NCBI GenBank assembly: GCA_021203845.1
Contig: JAJQAK010000097.1
Coordinates: 9,118-43,545 of the forward strand
Source: Clostridia bacterium
GTDB lineage: Bacteria > Bacillota > Clostridia > Christensenellales > Borkfalkiaceae
Direction: 5' to 3'
Length of the DNA stretch: 34,428 bases
The notes beneath the pieces are model-generated. The model saw only the letters and a program-made list of their open reading frames with translations. It was not told where the DNA came from and ran no database searches. Both the position numbers and the translations under genes were made by a program. Of this stretch, positions 9,542-19,282 are shown piece by piece (the stretch's first letter is position 1; each line of letters begins with the position of its first letter).

Positions 9542-10665
9542 TTTATTTGGACAACGCCGCGACCACGAAGCCGGACGCGGAGTGTTTGAAAAAAGCAAAG
9601 AAATACCTTTACGAGGATTTTTACAACCCTTCCTCCGTGTACAAAGAAGGGTACGATTTGAAGCTCGACCTTCTTGCCGCGAAAGAGGAAATAATTTCGC
9701 ACATCGCAAATCCCAGGGATTTCGATTTGATTGTGACGTCCTGCGGCACGGAGGCCGACAACCATGCGCTTTTTTGCGGGGCCAAAAGAGGGAACGTCGT
9801 CACGACTATGGGCGAGCATTCCGCGGTTTACAACGCGGCAAAGGAGCTTTCCCAGCGGGGCACGGACGTGAGGTACGCGAAACTTACGAAGGACGGTTCG
9901 GTGGACGTCGACGATTTATTGTCCCTTGTGGACGAAAAGACATCGCTCGTAAGCTGCATACACGTCAACAACGAGACGGGCGCGGTGAATGACGTCAACG
10001 CCATCGCTTCCGCGGTGAAAAAGAAAGCTCCGGGCGCCCTGTTCCACTCTGACGGCGTGCAGGCCTTCGGCAAGGTGCCTTTCAGAATCGGGAAAGACGT
10101 CGACATGTATTCGGTCTCCGCGCACAAGATTGGCGGCATGAAGGGGTGCGGCGCACTTTTTAAAAAAAAGAAAATCTCCATTAAACCGTACATATTCGGC
10201 GGCGGACAGGAAGGTGGCATGCGCTCCGGTACGGAGAACGTGTTCGGCATAAAGATGATGCAGTATGCCGCGGCAAAAAGATTCGCGCATTTGGAGGAAA
10301 ACTACGAAAGGGCCACGCATATGCGCGAGCTTCTTCTAAAAACTTTGGACGGAAAGCTTTTCAAAATAATATCTTCCTACAAGGCATCCCCATACATAGT
10401 CTGTGTCTCCGCAACGGGCGTTCGCGGTGAGACGATAGTGCACGAAACGGGGGACAAAGGGCTTCTCATCGGCTCCGGCTCGGCGTGTTCTTCCAACGAA
10501 AAGAAAAGATATTCGCGCGTTATCCTGGCGTGCGGAATTGCCGAGGCCGATGCGGACGGTATCCTGCGAATCAGTTTTTCCCCGGATACCACGGAAAACG
10601 AGACGAAAGAGTGCGCGAAAATACTCAACGAGACGGTAAAAAACAGAAAAGAGATTATGGGATGA
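9538..10665 (+). CDS. Cysteine desulfurase (NifS/IscS family)
   Basis: Start at ATG 9538 (MIYLDNAATTKPDAE), overlapping the carB stop as ATGA. PLP-Lys region SVSAHKIGGMKGCGALF; active Cys in LIGSGSACSSNEKKRYSRV. The upstream extension to 9412 in the ORF track is not needed. Confidence 0.93.
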   Translation: MIYLDNAATTKPDAECLKKAKKYLYEDFYNPSSVYKEGYDLKLDLLAAKEEIISHIANPRDFDLIVTSCGTEADNHALFCGAKRGNVVTTMGEHSAVYNAAKELSQRGTDVRYAKLTKDGSVDVDDLLSLVDEKTSLVSCIHVNNETGAVNDVNAIASAVKKKAPGALFHSDGVQAFGKVPFRIGKDVDMYSVSAHKIGGMKGCGALFKKKKISIKPYIFGGGQEGGMRSGTENVFGIKMMQYAAAKRFAHLEENYERATHMRELLLKTLDGKLFKIISSYKASPYIVCVSATGVRGETIVHETGDKGLLIGSGSACSSNEKKRYSRVILACGIAEADADGILRISFSPDTTENETKECAKILNETVKNRKEIMG

Positions 10666-11813
10666 CGACCGTAATAATCATAAGATACAGCGAAATATAT
10701 CTGAAGGGCAAGAACCGCGGTTTTTTTGAGAGACTTCTCGAGGAGAACATCTCAAAGGCCCTTAAAGGCATAAAGTGCGAAAGGGTCAAGCAGAGCGGCA
10801 GATACCTTTTGGATGGCTACGACGAGGAAGACTCGGAAGAGATTTTATTCAGGCTCGGCAGGGTATTCGGCATACACGACATGTCCGTCGCGGAAAAAGT
10901 GCCCTCCGACATGGACGAGATTCTGAGAGCTTCTTTGAACGTCTGCGAAGAGGAAGGGTCGTTCAAAGTTTTGTGCCAGCGCGCGGACAAGTCATTTTCT
11001 CTGAACTCCATGGAAATCTGCGCGGAGATAGGCGGAAAAATTCTGGAGGCGAGGCCTAATCTCACCGTGGACATTCACGAGCCGGATTTTTACGTGAACA
11101 TCGACGTAAGGGAGAACGGCACGTCGCTCGTATTCAAGGACCGCGTCAAGGGTCCCGGAGGGATGCCCGTGGGTACCGCGGGGAAGGGGCTTCTTCTTTT
11201 ATCCGGCGGTATAGACAGCCCGGTCGCGGGGCACATGATTGCGAAACGCGGCATGAAGGTGGACGGCATGCACTTCCACAGCTATCCGTACACCAACCTT
11301 CAGGCGAAGGAGAAGGTCATAACCCTCGCTAAAAAGCTGTCGCCGTACACAAGCGGGATGACGCTCTACATCGTCAAAGTCACCAAAATTCAGGAAGAGA
11401 TTCATAAGAAATGCAACGGCGACTACATGGTGACGCTTCTTCGGCGCTTCATGGTGAGGATTGCCGAGATTGTCTCACAAAAAGACGGCGCGCAGTGCAT
11501 AATCACAGGGGAGAGCCTCGGACAGGTCGCAAGTCAGACCATTGAGGGCATGACTTCCACAGGTTCGGCGACCACCTTGCCGATTCTTCGTCCGCTCGTC
11601 GGTTTCGACAAGGAAGAGATTATAGAGCGTGCGAAGGCCATAGACACGTTTTCGACGTCCATAGAGCCTTTCGAGGACTGCTGTACGGTGTTTCTTCCCA
11701 AACACCCCGTCATTCATCCCAGGCTTTCCGACATACTTAAGGAAGAAGCGAAACTTGACGTCGCGGCTCTCGTGGAAGAGGCCGTGGCGGATATAGAGGT
11801 TTTAAGTCTTTGA
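10662..11813 (+). CDS. thiI: tRNA 4-thiouridine synthase ThiI (THUMP + PP-loop; no rhodanese domain seen)
   Basis: Start ATG 10662: MTTVIIIRYSEIYLKGKNRGFFERLL; PP-loop LLLLSGGIDSPVAGHMIAKRG; EPFEDCCTVFLPKHP. Confidence 0.94.
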   Translation: MTTVIIIRYSEIYLKGKNRGFFERLLEENISKALKGIKCERVKQSGRYLLDGYDEEDSEEILFRLGRVFGIHDMSVAEKVPSDMDEILRASLNVCEEEGSFKVLCQRADKSFSLNSMEICAEIGGKILEARPNLTVDIHEPDFYVNIDVRENGTSLVFKDRVKGPGGMPVGTAGKGLLLLSGGIDSPVAGHMIAKRGMKVDGMHFHSYPYTNLQAKEKVITLAKKLSPYTSGMTLYIVKVTKIQEEIHKKCNGDYMVTLLRRFMVRIAEIVSQKDGAQCIITGESLGQVASQTIEGMTSTGSATTLPILRPLVGFDKEEIIERAKAIDTFSTSIEPFEDCCTVFLPKHPVIHPRLSDILKEEAKLDVAALVEEAVADIEVLSL

Positions 11814-11814
11814 C

Positions 11815-13128
11815 ATGGAGAAACATTACCACATAGTCACGTACGGCTGTCAGATGAACGTACACGACTCGGAACGCATAGCCGGGATGCTCATAGAGCT
11901 CGGATACAGCGAGGCCCCTTCTTTGGAGGAGGCCGATATAATAGTGTTCAACACCTGCTGCATAAGGGAGAACGCGGAGAACCATTTCTTCGGAAACCTC
12001 GGCGCGCTCAAAGCCCTCAAGCGCGAGAAAAAGGACCTCATCATCGCCGCGGGCGGGTGTCTCACGCAGCAGAAAGGCATGGCCGAGACCGTGCACAAAA
12101 AGTTTCCGTTCGTGGACATAGTCTTCGGGACGCACAATTTGGGGAAACTCAAAGACTACATACTCCAAAAACGCGACGGGTACAAGAAATCGATAATCAG
12201 GATAGACGAGGACACCGGAGTCATATACGAGGGAAGCTCTTTCAGAACGAGCTATCCGAACGCCTGGGTGAACATAACCTTCGGCTGCAACAACTTCTGC
12301 ACGTACTGCATAGTGCCGTACGTCAAGGGCAGGGAGCGTTCGAGAAAGAGCGAGAACATTCTCGCGGAGTGTCGTCAGCTTTTGGATGAAGGATACGGGG
12401 AGATAACGCTTTTAGGTCAGAACGTCAATTCGTATAACAACGGTTCGGACGATTTGTCTTTCCCCGAGCTTCTGAGAAAGATAGGAGACATGGACGGAAA
12501 ATTCCGTCTCCGTTTCATGACGAGCCATCCCAAAGATTTTTCCGAGGACATCGCCTTGGCCATTGCGGGAAGCTCGCACATCTGCGACTGCCTTCACCTT
12601 CCCGTGCAGAGCGGATCCGACAGAATCTTAAAGGCCATGAACAGGCACTACACTAGGGACGACTATCTTCGCAAGATAGACATCTTAAGAAAACATGTGC
12701 CGGACTGCGCCGTTACGACCGACCTAATCGTGGGATTCCCGGGCGAGACGGACGTAGACTTCAAGGATACCCTGTCTCTCGTGAAGGAGGTGGGGTACGC
12801 CTCGGCCTTCACGTTCGTATATTCTCCGAGAACCGGAACTCCAGCCGCGAAGATGGAGGGGCAGATTCCGGAGAACGTATCCAAGGCGCGTATAATGGAG
12901 CTTGTGGAGCTCGTGAACTCCCAGACGAGGACGATGTCAAAAAAATACATCGGGAAGACTGTGGAAATCCTCGTGGAAGACTATGACGAAAAACGGGGAC
13001 TCTATCTCGGCCGTGACGAACACGGGCGGATGGGGTATTTTTCGAGCGACGAAGACGAGGTCGGAAACTTCGTGAACGTCAAAATAAACCACTCGAACGG
13101 CGTTTCAATCATGGGGGACAAAGTCTGA
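11815..13128 (+). CDS. miaB: tRNA-2-methylthio-N6-dimethylallyladenosine synthase
   Basis: TYGCQMNVHDSERIAGML, radical-SAM FGCNNFCTYCIVPYVKGRERSR, HLPVQSGSDRILKAMNRHYTRDDY; TRAM-like C-terminus. Confidence 0.95.
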   Translation: MEKHYHIVTYGCQMNVHDSERIAGMLIELGYSEAPSLEEADIIVFNTCCIRENAENHFFGNLGALKALKREKKDLIIAAGGCLTQQKGMAETVHKKFPFVDIVFGTHNLGKLKDYILQKRDGYKKSIIRIDEDTGVIYEGSSFRTSYPNAWVNITFGCNNFCTYCIVPYVKGRERSRKSENILAECRQLLDEGYGEITLLGQNVNSYNNGSDDLSFPELLRKIGDMDGKFRLRFMTSHPKDFSEDIALAIAGSSHICDCLHLPVQSGSDRILKAMNRHYTRDDYLRKIDILRKHVPDCAVTTDLIVGFPGETDVDFKDTLSLVKEVGYASAFTFVYSPRTGTPAAKMEGQIPENVSKARIMELVELVNSQTRTMSKKYIGKTVEILVEDYDEKRGLYLGRDEHGRMGYFSSDEDEVGNFVNVKINHSNGVSIMGDKV

Positions 13129-15707
13129 TGGCACTCTCGCCTATGATGCAGCACTATCTGTCCGTTAAGGAGAAATACAAGGACTGTTTCCTTTTCTACA
13201 GACTCGGGGATTTCTACGAGCTCTTTTTCGATGATGCGAAAAAGGCCTCGGAGATTTTAGGTCTCGTCTTGACGGGTAAGGACTGCGGGCTTGAGGAGCG
13301 CGCACCGATGTGCGGCGTGCCTTATCACGCCGTGGACGCGTACGTGCAAAAAATCATAGAGGCTGGCGGAAAGGTAGCCATCTGCGAACAGCTCGAGGAC
13401 CCAGCCACGGCGAAGGGGATAGTCGACAGGGGCGTCGTCAAGGTTATAACCGCGGGGACCGTCATAGAAGACCGGCAGCTCGAGGAAGGCGCGAACAGCT
13501 TCATATCCTCCGTCTACAAAAAGGGCGACGCAGTGGGGCTTGCCTGGGCGGACATCACGACGGGCGAGTTCTACTGCCGCGAGTTCGAGGGCGAAAGGTG
13601 CGTTGAAAAAGCCGTGTCCGAGCTTCAGAAAATATCCGTCAAAGAGATCATAGCGAACGGCGAGGCTTTCGCCACGTCAAACGAGATTTTGGAGGTCGAG
13701 AGGGGAGTTCTTCCGAGGTTCACAGCGTATCTGGATCTCGCGTACTACGAAAAGACGGCGGAGGAGTCACTCATGAAGCAGTTCTGCGTAAAAACTCTCG
13801 AGCCCTTTTCGGTATACGGCAAAAAATACGCAATCTGCGCCGCCGGGGCGCTTTTACAGTATCTTAGCGACACGCAGATGAGAGCTCTCATAAACATAGA
13901 CAACGTCGTCTTCGTTTCAGCCGGGGACTCAGTGGTCCTCGATTCCGCGGCCGTGAGAAATCTCGAACTCGTGAGATCTTTGTCCGAGGAGAAAAAGTAC
14001 GGCTCCCTTTTGTGGCTCCTGGACAGGACGAAGACTGCTATGGGTGCGAGGCTTCTTTATTCGGCTCTTCTGTCGCCGCTTCGAGACGCGGGCAAGATTA
14101 ACTACCGTCTGGACGGCGTGGAGGACCTTTACAACTCCGGCGTGGTGAGGCTGTCGCTCGGCGATTTGTTGAAGCAGATAAAGGATATAGAGCGGCTCAC
14201 GGGCAAGATTTCCAACGGGAATTTGAATCCCCGCGACCTCGTGGCTCTTTCGCTTTCTCTCACCGTCCTTCCCAACATTAAATTCCAACTCGCGGGCTTC
14301 ACCTCGGCCGTAATGCGCGACATCTCCGAGAGGCTTCACGACATGTCGGACGTCGTAAAGCTCATCTCGTCCGCGATTGTCGATGAGAGCACGCCGGTGA
14401 CGACGAAGGACGGCGGGTTCGTCAAAGAGGGATACAGTGTGGAGCTTGACGAGCTTCGCGAGATAAGACGTAACAGCACGAAATACCTCACCGACCTTGA
14501 GAGCGACGAAAGGGAGAGAACCGGGATAAGGAATCTCAAAATCGGCTACAACAAGGTCATAGGCTATTACATAGAGGTCACAAACTCCTTTTTGGACAAG
14601 GTGCCGGAAAACTACATACGCAGGGCCACGCTCGCGGGTGGGGAGAGGTTCATAGTCCCCGAGCTCAAGGACATAGAGGACAAGATTTTGAACGCCGAGG
14701 AAAAGTCTGTGAAACTCGAGCAGAAGATCTTCGACGGGATAAAGGAGACTTTGAGCGGGAAGATATCGGAGTTCAAGGAGATATCCTCGGCGATAGCCCG
14801 TCTCGACGTCATCTGCTCTTTCGCCGAGGTTTCAAAAAACAACAAATTCGTGCGGCCAGAGATAGTCGTTGAGACCGAGCCCATGGAGATTAGGGACGGC
14901 AGGCACCCCGTGGTGGAGGCTCTTTCAAAGGAAAAGTTCATTCCAAACGACACGGCGCTCGATGAAGGCGAAAACCGCACGATAATTCTCACCGGGCCGA
15001 ATATGGCGGGCAAGAGCACCTACATGAGACAGATTGCCGTCATAACCATAATGGCGCACATCGGCTGCTTCGTTCCCGCAAGCTCCGCCAAAATCCCTCT
15101 TGTCGACAGGATATTCACGAGAGTGGGCGCGAGTGACAATCTCGTGATGGACCAGAGCACCTTCATGGTCGAGATGATTGAGGTCGCATCCATTATTAAA
15201 AACGCCACAAAGCACTCGCTCCTCATTCTTGACGAGGTGGGACGCGGCACGAGCACGTACGACGGACTCGCGATAGCTTGGGCGGTCATAGAGCACATAA
15301 CGGAAAGCATCGGAGCGAAGACCCTTTTTGCGACGCACTACCATGAGCTCACCGCGTTGGAAGACACCATGGAGGGCGTCAAGAACTACAAGATAGCCGT
15401 GAAGGAGATAAACGGTTCCATAGTCTTTTTGAGAAAGATAATGCGTGGCGGCACGAACAGGAGCTTCGGTATAGAGGTCGCGTCCTTCGCGGGCGTTCCC
15501 GCATGCGTTACGGACAAGGCCAAAAAGCTTTTGAAGACCATTGAAAAGGGCGGAGCGAAGATTTCCGCCGACGAGACGGACTCACCATCAGATGCGGCGC
15601 AGCTTTCCGAGACGGAAAAGATATTATCCGAACTCGACATGGACTCCGTATCTCCCATGCAGGCGTTCATGATACTTTCCGACCTGGTGGAGAAGGTTAA
15701 AAAATGA
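13128..15707 (+). CDS. mutS: DNA mismatch repair protein MutS
   Basis: MMQHYLSVKEKYKDCFLFYRLGDFYELFFDDA; Walker A TGPNMAGKSTYMRQ; DEVGRGTSTYDGLAIAWA. Confidence 0.97.
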   Translation: MALSPMMQHYLSVKEKYKDCFLFYRLGDFYELFFDDAKKASEILGLVLTGKDCGLEERAPMCGVPYHAVDAYVQKIIEAGGKVAICEQLEDPATAKGIVDRGVVKVITAGTVIEDRQLEEGANSFISSVYKKGDAVGLAWADITTGEFYCREFEGERCVEKAVSELQKISVKEIIANGEAFATSNEILEVERGVLPRFTAYLDLAYYEKTAEESLMKQFCVKTLEPFSVYGKKYAICAAGALLQYLSDTQMRALINIDNVVFVSAGDSVVLDSAAVRNLELVRSLSEEKKYGSLLWLLDRTKTAMGARLLYSALLSPLRDAGKINYRLDGVEDLYNSGVVRLSLGDLLKQIKDIERLTGKISNGNLNPRDLVALSLSLTVLPNIKFQLAGFTSAVMRDISERLHDMSDVVKLISSAIVDESTPVTTKDGGFVKEGYSVELDELREIRRNSTKYLTDLESDERERTGIRNLKIGYNKVIGYYIEVTNSFLDKVPENYIRRATLAGGERFIVPELKDIEDKILNAEEKSVKLEQKIFDGIKETLSGKISEFKEISSAIARLDVICSFAEVSKNNKFVRPEIVVETEPMEIRDGRHPVVEALSKEKFIPNDTALDEGENRTIILTGPNMAGKSTYMRQIAVITIMAHIGCFVPASSAKIPLVDRIFTRVGASDNLVMDQSTFMVEMIEVASIIKNATKHSLLILDEVGRGTSTYDGLAIAWAVIEHITESIGAKTLFATHYHELTALEDTMEGVKNYKIAVKEINGSIVFLRKIMRGGTNRSFGIEVASFAGVPACVTDKAKKLLKTIEKGGAKISADETDSPSDAAQLSETEKILSELDMDSVSPMQAFMILSDLVEKVKK

Positions 15708-17557
15708 GCAAGATTAACATTCTGCCTCCCGAGGTGTACAATAGAATAGCCGCCGGCGAAGTAGTCGAAGGGCCTTTCAGCGTGGTGAAGGAGCTCGTGG
15801 AAAACGGCATTGACTCCGGCGCCACCGAAATCTCGATATACGTCGAAAACGCCGGCAAGTCAATGATACGCGTCGAAGACAACGGTTCCGGGATAGAAAA
15901 AGACGATTTGCCTTCCGCTTTTTTGCCGCATGCGACGAGCAAGATATCGAAGGCAGATGATCTCGACGGCATATCGACTCTCGGATTCCGAGGCGAGGCC
16001 CTCGCTTCGATAGCGTCCGTTTCTAAGTGCGAGATAGTCTCCGCGACCAAAGCTGGGGCGTATGCGATTTCCGCGGAGGGTCAGAATGTGGGTCCCGTGG
16101 AGTCCGCGGCCCTGGACAAAGGCACGAGGGTTTCCGTGTACTCGCTTTTTTACAACACTCCCGTGAGGGCGAGGTTTCTCCGCACGGACAAAAAGGAAGA
16201 GGGAGACATAACGTCGTGCGTCACGAGATTCATCCTGGGGAATCCGGATATATCTTTTAGGTACGTCGTGGACGGGAAAGAGAGACTGAGATCCTTCGGT
16301 GAGGGCCTCGACGAGGCCGTGGCGGAGGTCTACGGCGCGTCCACGATAGGACAGTGCTTCAGGATAAGCGCGAAGTCGCACGACATAGGCGTGCACGGTT
16401 TTATAGGCTCGCAGAACTTTTTCAAACCGAACAAATCCTATCAGAGCGTCTTTCTGAACGGCCGGAGCGTCGTGAACGGCACCATCCAGACGGCGGTGTC
16501 GTGTGCGTACCAGGCTTACGCCATGAAGCGTCAGTATCCGTTCTACGTGCTTTTTGTGGACGTCCCGACGGACTTTGTGGACGTCAACGTTCATCCCAAC
16601 AAGTCCGACGTGAGATTCGCGGACGACAAGACCGTCTTTTCCGCGGTGTACAAAATAATCTCGTCCGTTCTGGACGGCACCACGGCGGCCGCGGACTTCG
16701 TCGCGGAGTCGGAAAGGCTCCCTTCCGTGAAATCAACGTTCAGGGACGCGCCCGCGAGGCCTTCGTACGGCGGCGAAAAGAAAACGACGGTAAATGACGT
16801 GCCCGCGAAAGAACCGGCGAAAGCCAGGGAGACGCCCGCATATCAAGGCGAAAGGCCTGCTCCGGATTTCGGAGACACATCGAAAGTAACTCCGAGGCCG
16901 AGAGCTGAGGTCGTGAGTGACACGGACGCCGCGGCGGCAACGAACGGCGCGAAGAAAAGAGAGGTGCAGCAGAGTATAATACTCAAGACGAGCACGTACG
17001 TGGGGTCGCTTTTCAACACGTTCATCATCTACGAGCAGGGCGACGACGTGTATCTCATAGACCAGCACGCGGCGCACGAAAGGCTGCTTTTTGACGAATA
17101 CACGGAGAATGTGAAAACCCGCAAAGTGATGAGGCAGGGGATGCTTTTGCCGTACGTCTTCAACACGACGCCGCCGGAAACTGACTTTCTTACGGACAGG
17201 ATTGAAGTAATTCAAAACATGGGCTTCGGCATCGAGCTTTTCGGCGAAAATTCGTTCAGAATATATGAGGTGCCGTCGGACCTTCAGGATATAGACCTCA
17301 AATCGTTCTTCGACGAGCTGCTCTCTTCCGTGAACTCCATGAAGGCGATAACTCTTGAAGATGTCCTGCGCGATAAAATTGCCATGACGGCGTGCAAGCA
17401 CGCCATTAAGGGCGGAAACATCCTCACGCAGCAGGAGACGGACAGACTTTTTGAGATGCTCGGCGGCGACATGGGCCTCAAATGCCCGCACGGGAGACCC
17501 ATATGCGTGAAGCTTACGAAATACCAGCTGGAAAAGATGTTCAAACGTGTGGTATAA
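15704..17557 (+). CDS. mutL: DNA mismatch repair endonuclease MutL
   Basis: ILPPEVYNRIAAGEVVEGPFSVVKELVENGIDSGA; GFRGEALASIASVS; DQHAAHERLLFDEY; ACKHAIKGG; CPHGRP. Confidence 0.96.
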   Translation: MSKINILPPEVYNRIAAGEVVEGPFSVVKELVENGIDSGATEISIYVENAGKSMIRVEDNGSGIEKDDLPSAFLPHATSKISKADDLDGISTLGFRGEALASIASVSKCEIVSATKAGAYAISAEGQNVGPVESAALDKGTRVSVYSLFYNTPVRARFLRTDKKEEGDITSCVTRFILGNPDISFRYVVDGKERLRSFGEGLDEAVAEVYGASTIGQCFRISAKSHDIGVHGFIGSQNFFKPNKSYQSVFLNGRSVVNGTIQTAVSCAYQAYAMKRQYPFYVLFVDVPTDFVDVNVHPNKSDVRFADDKTVFSAVYKIISSVLDGTTAAADFVAESERLPSVKSTFRDAPARPSYGGEKKTTVNDVPAKEPAKARETPAYQGERPAPDFGDTSKVTPRPRAEVVSDTDAAAATNGAKKREVQQSIILKTSTYVGSLFNTFIIYEQGDDVYLIDQHAAHERLLFDEYTENVKTRKVMRQGMLLPYVFNTTPPETDFLTDRIEVIQNMGFGIELFGENSFRIYEVPSDLQDIDLKSFFDELLSSVNSMKAITLEDVLRDKIAMTACKHAIKGGNILTQQETDRLFEMLGGDMGLKCPHGRPICVKLTKYQLEKMFKRVV

Positions 17558-17574
17558 ATGTTTTAACATAAGAC

Positions 17575-17602
17575 TTGTAAATCGACTTCGATATGCTATA
17601 AT
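17575..17602 (+). promoter_or_regulatory. Predicted sigma-70-type promoter TTGTAA-16-TATAAT
   Basis: TTGTAA 17575-17580, TATAAT 17597-17602, upstream of the AAA-ATPase/nuclease-like gene. Confidence 0.6.
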
Positions 17603-17640
17603 TTAAAAGTCAAACTAGATGTAATTTGTCGGTGTACGAA

Positions 17641-19239
17641 ATGGGAACATATTTTAATTTGGGTAACGGAAGATTCCAGGACTGTTTGGACAGAAAAATT
17701 TTTGTCGACAAGAGCGGAATAATTGAATATACAAACGAGTGCATTTCTGAAAAAGAGAAGTATCTTTGTGTCACGCGTCCGAGAAGATTCGGCAAGTCGA
17801 CGACGGCGAACATGCTTGTGGCCTACTACAGCCGTGGTTGCGATTCTCATTCTCAGTTTGACGGACTGGCGATTTCAAAAAGCGAAGGATATGCCGATTT
17901 TCTGAATACATTCAATCTCATACGTATAGACATGTCCAGGCTTTTGGGTGACTGGGGACCAAGATATACAATCGCGGAAATCCTTGACAATTTAAAACAT
18001 CTGGTAATCTCCGAACTTGCCGAAGAATACCCTGATATAAAATATGAACGGCTTTCACTTACGGATTACATTGAAAAGATATACTCTGTCACCCATGTCC
18101 GTTTTGTATTTGTGATAGACGAATGGGATGCAGTTTTTCGCAGCAGAAAAGGCGACATCGTCGGACATACCGATTATATCGAGTTTCTCAATGCATTGTT
18201 GAAGGAGCAGGAGTACGTTGCGCTTGCGTATATGACGGGTATCTATCCGATTCGGAGATACGGCAACGAATCCGCACTCAATATGTTCAAAGAAATTTCC
18301 ATGATGGATGCGGAGCCGATACAAACGTATACCGGTTTTACTCAGGATGAAGTCGAAAGCCTTTGCGACAAATTCGGACGTTCCTTTGTCACGATGAAAT
18401 GGTGGTACAACGGATACAATGTCGAGGGGATTCCAATATACAATCCAAAAGCTGTCGATGAGGCCGTAAAAACCGGGGTATTCAAAAATTACTGGACTAA
18501 AACACAAGAATATGAGTCGTTAAAGGGATACATAGAAATAAACAGGTTCGGTATTCATGACGCGGTGGTGAATCTTCTCGCGGGCGACAAGGTCGGCATC
18601 GATGTTGCCGGTTTTTTCACTGACATAGAATCGTTTACGACCCGTGACGAAATACTGGCACTTCTCGTCCATTTGGGATATTTGACATTCGACTCCGCGA
18701 CGAAAACAGTCTGGATTCCAAATCACGAGATTACCGATGAGTTCGATACGATTGTAAAGCAAATCAAACTGAAGACGGCCTTGAAGTCGGATGCAGAATC
18801 GGAAAAACTGTACAAAGCCACCCTCTCAAAGGACGCCGACACGGTCAACGACATCGTTTCGCGCATGCACCAAGAGAACTCGGACAGCTTTACGGTGGGG
18901 AATGAGATCTCGCTTAAAACCGTGATTTCACTCGCCTACTCATATGCGAGAGGGTATTACAGCATAGTCCACGAGATGCCTGTACTCGGAGGCAGGGCAG
19001 ACTTCGTGTTCATCCCGACAGAAAGCTCGCCCGATTTACCGCTCATAATTATCGAAGCGAAAGACAATGATTACGACACCGCGGACGATGCGATAAAGCA
19101 GATAAGGAAGAACAAATACATGAACTGCCTACCCGCGTACAGGGGAAAGATTCTTCTCGTAGGTATAAGCTATAACACCGAGAGAAAGGAATACACTTCC
19201 GTTATAGAAGAAGAAGTTAAGACGCAAGAATACATATAA
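17641..19239 (+). CDS. AAA-ATPase-like protein with C-terminal PD-(D/E)XK nuclease-like domain (DUF1703-type architecture); start ATG 17641 or TTG 17626
   Basis: MGTYFNLGNGRFQDCLDRKIFVDKSGIIEYTN, VTRPRRFGKSTTANML (Walker A), FVFVIDEWDAVF (Walker B), C-terminal GGRADFVFIPTESSPDLPLIIIEAKDND (D...ExK). Confidence 0.88.
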   Translation: MGTYFNLGNGRFQDCLDRKIFVDKSGIIEYTNECISEKEKYLCVTRPRRFGKSTTANMLVAYYSRGCDSHSQFDGLAISKSEGYADFLNTFNLIRIDMSRLLGDWGPRYTIAEILDNLKHLVISELAEEYPDIKYERLSLTDYIEKIYSVTHVRFVFVIDEWDAVFRSRKGDIVGHTDYIEFLNALLKEQEYVALAYMTGIYPIRRYGNESALNMFKEISMMDAEPIQTYTGFTQDEVESLCDKFGRSFVTMKWWYNGYNVEGIPIYNPKAVDEAVKTGVFKNYWTKTQEYESLKGYIEINRFGIHDAVVNLLAGDKVGIDVAGFFTDIESFTTRDEILALLVHLGYLTFDSATKTVWIPNHEITDEFDTIVKQIKLKTALKSDAESEKLYKATLSKDADTVNDIVSRMHQENSDSFTVGNEISLKTVISLAYSYARGYYSIVHEMPVLGGRADFVFIPTESSPDLPLIIIEAKDNDYDTADDAIKQIRKNKYMNCLPAYRGKILLVGISYNTERKEYTSVIEEEVKTQEYI

Positions 19240-19248
19240 TAATAAATC

Positions 19249-19268
19249 AGGGAGTAATATTGCTCCCT
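19249..19268 (+). terminator. Possible terminator hairpin AGGGAG-TAATATTG-CTCCCT
   Basis: Perfect 6-bp inverted repeat followed by TT AAATTAT, just after the AAA-ATPase stop codon and before miaA. Confidence 0.4.
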
Positions 19269-19282
19269 TTAAATTATAAAAA

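Noticed and set aside
17047-17095. MutL endonuclease motif DQHAAHERLLFDEY departing from DQHA(X)2E(X)4E (Asp at last position)
   Set aside because: Conservative E->D change next to another Glu; the other MutL endonuclease motifs (ACKHAIK, CPHGRP) are intact, so loss of activity is not supported.
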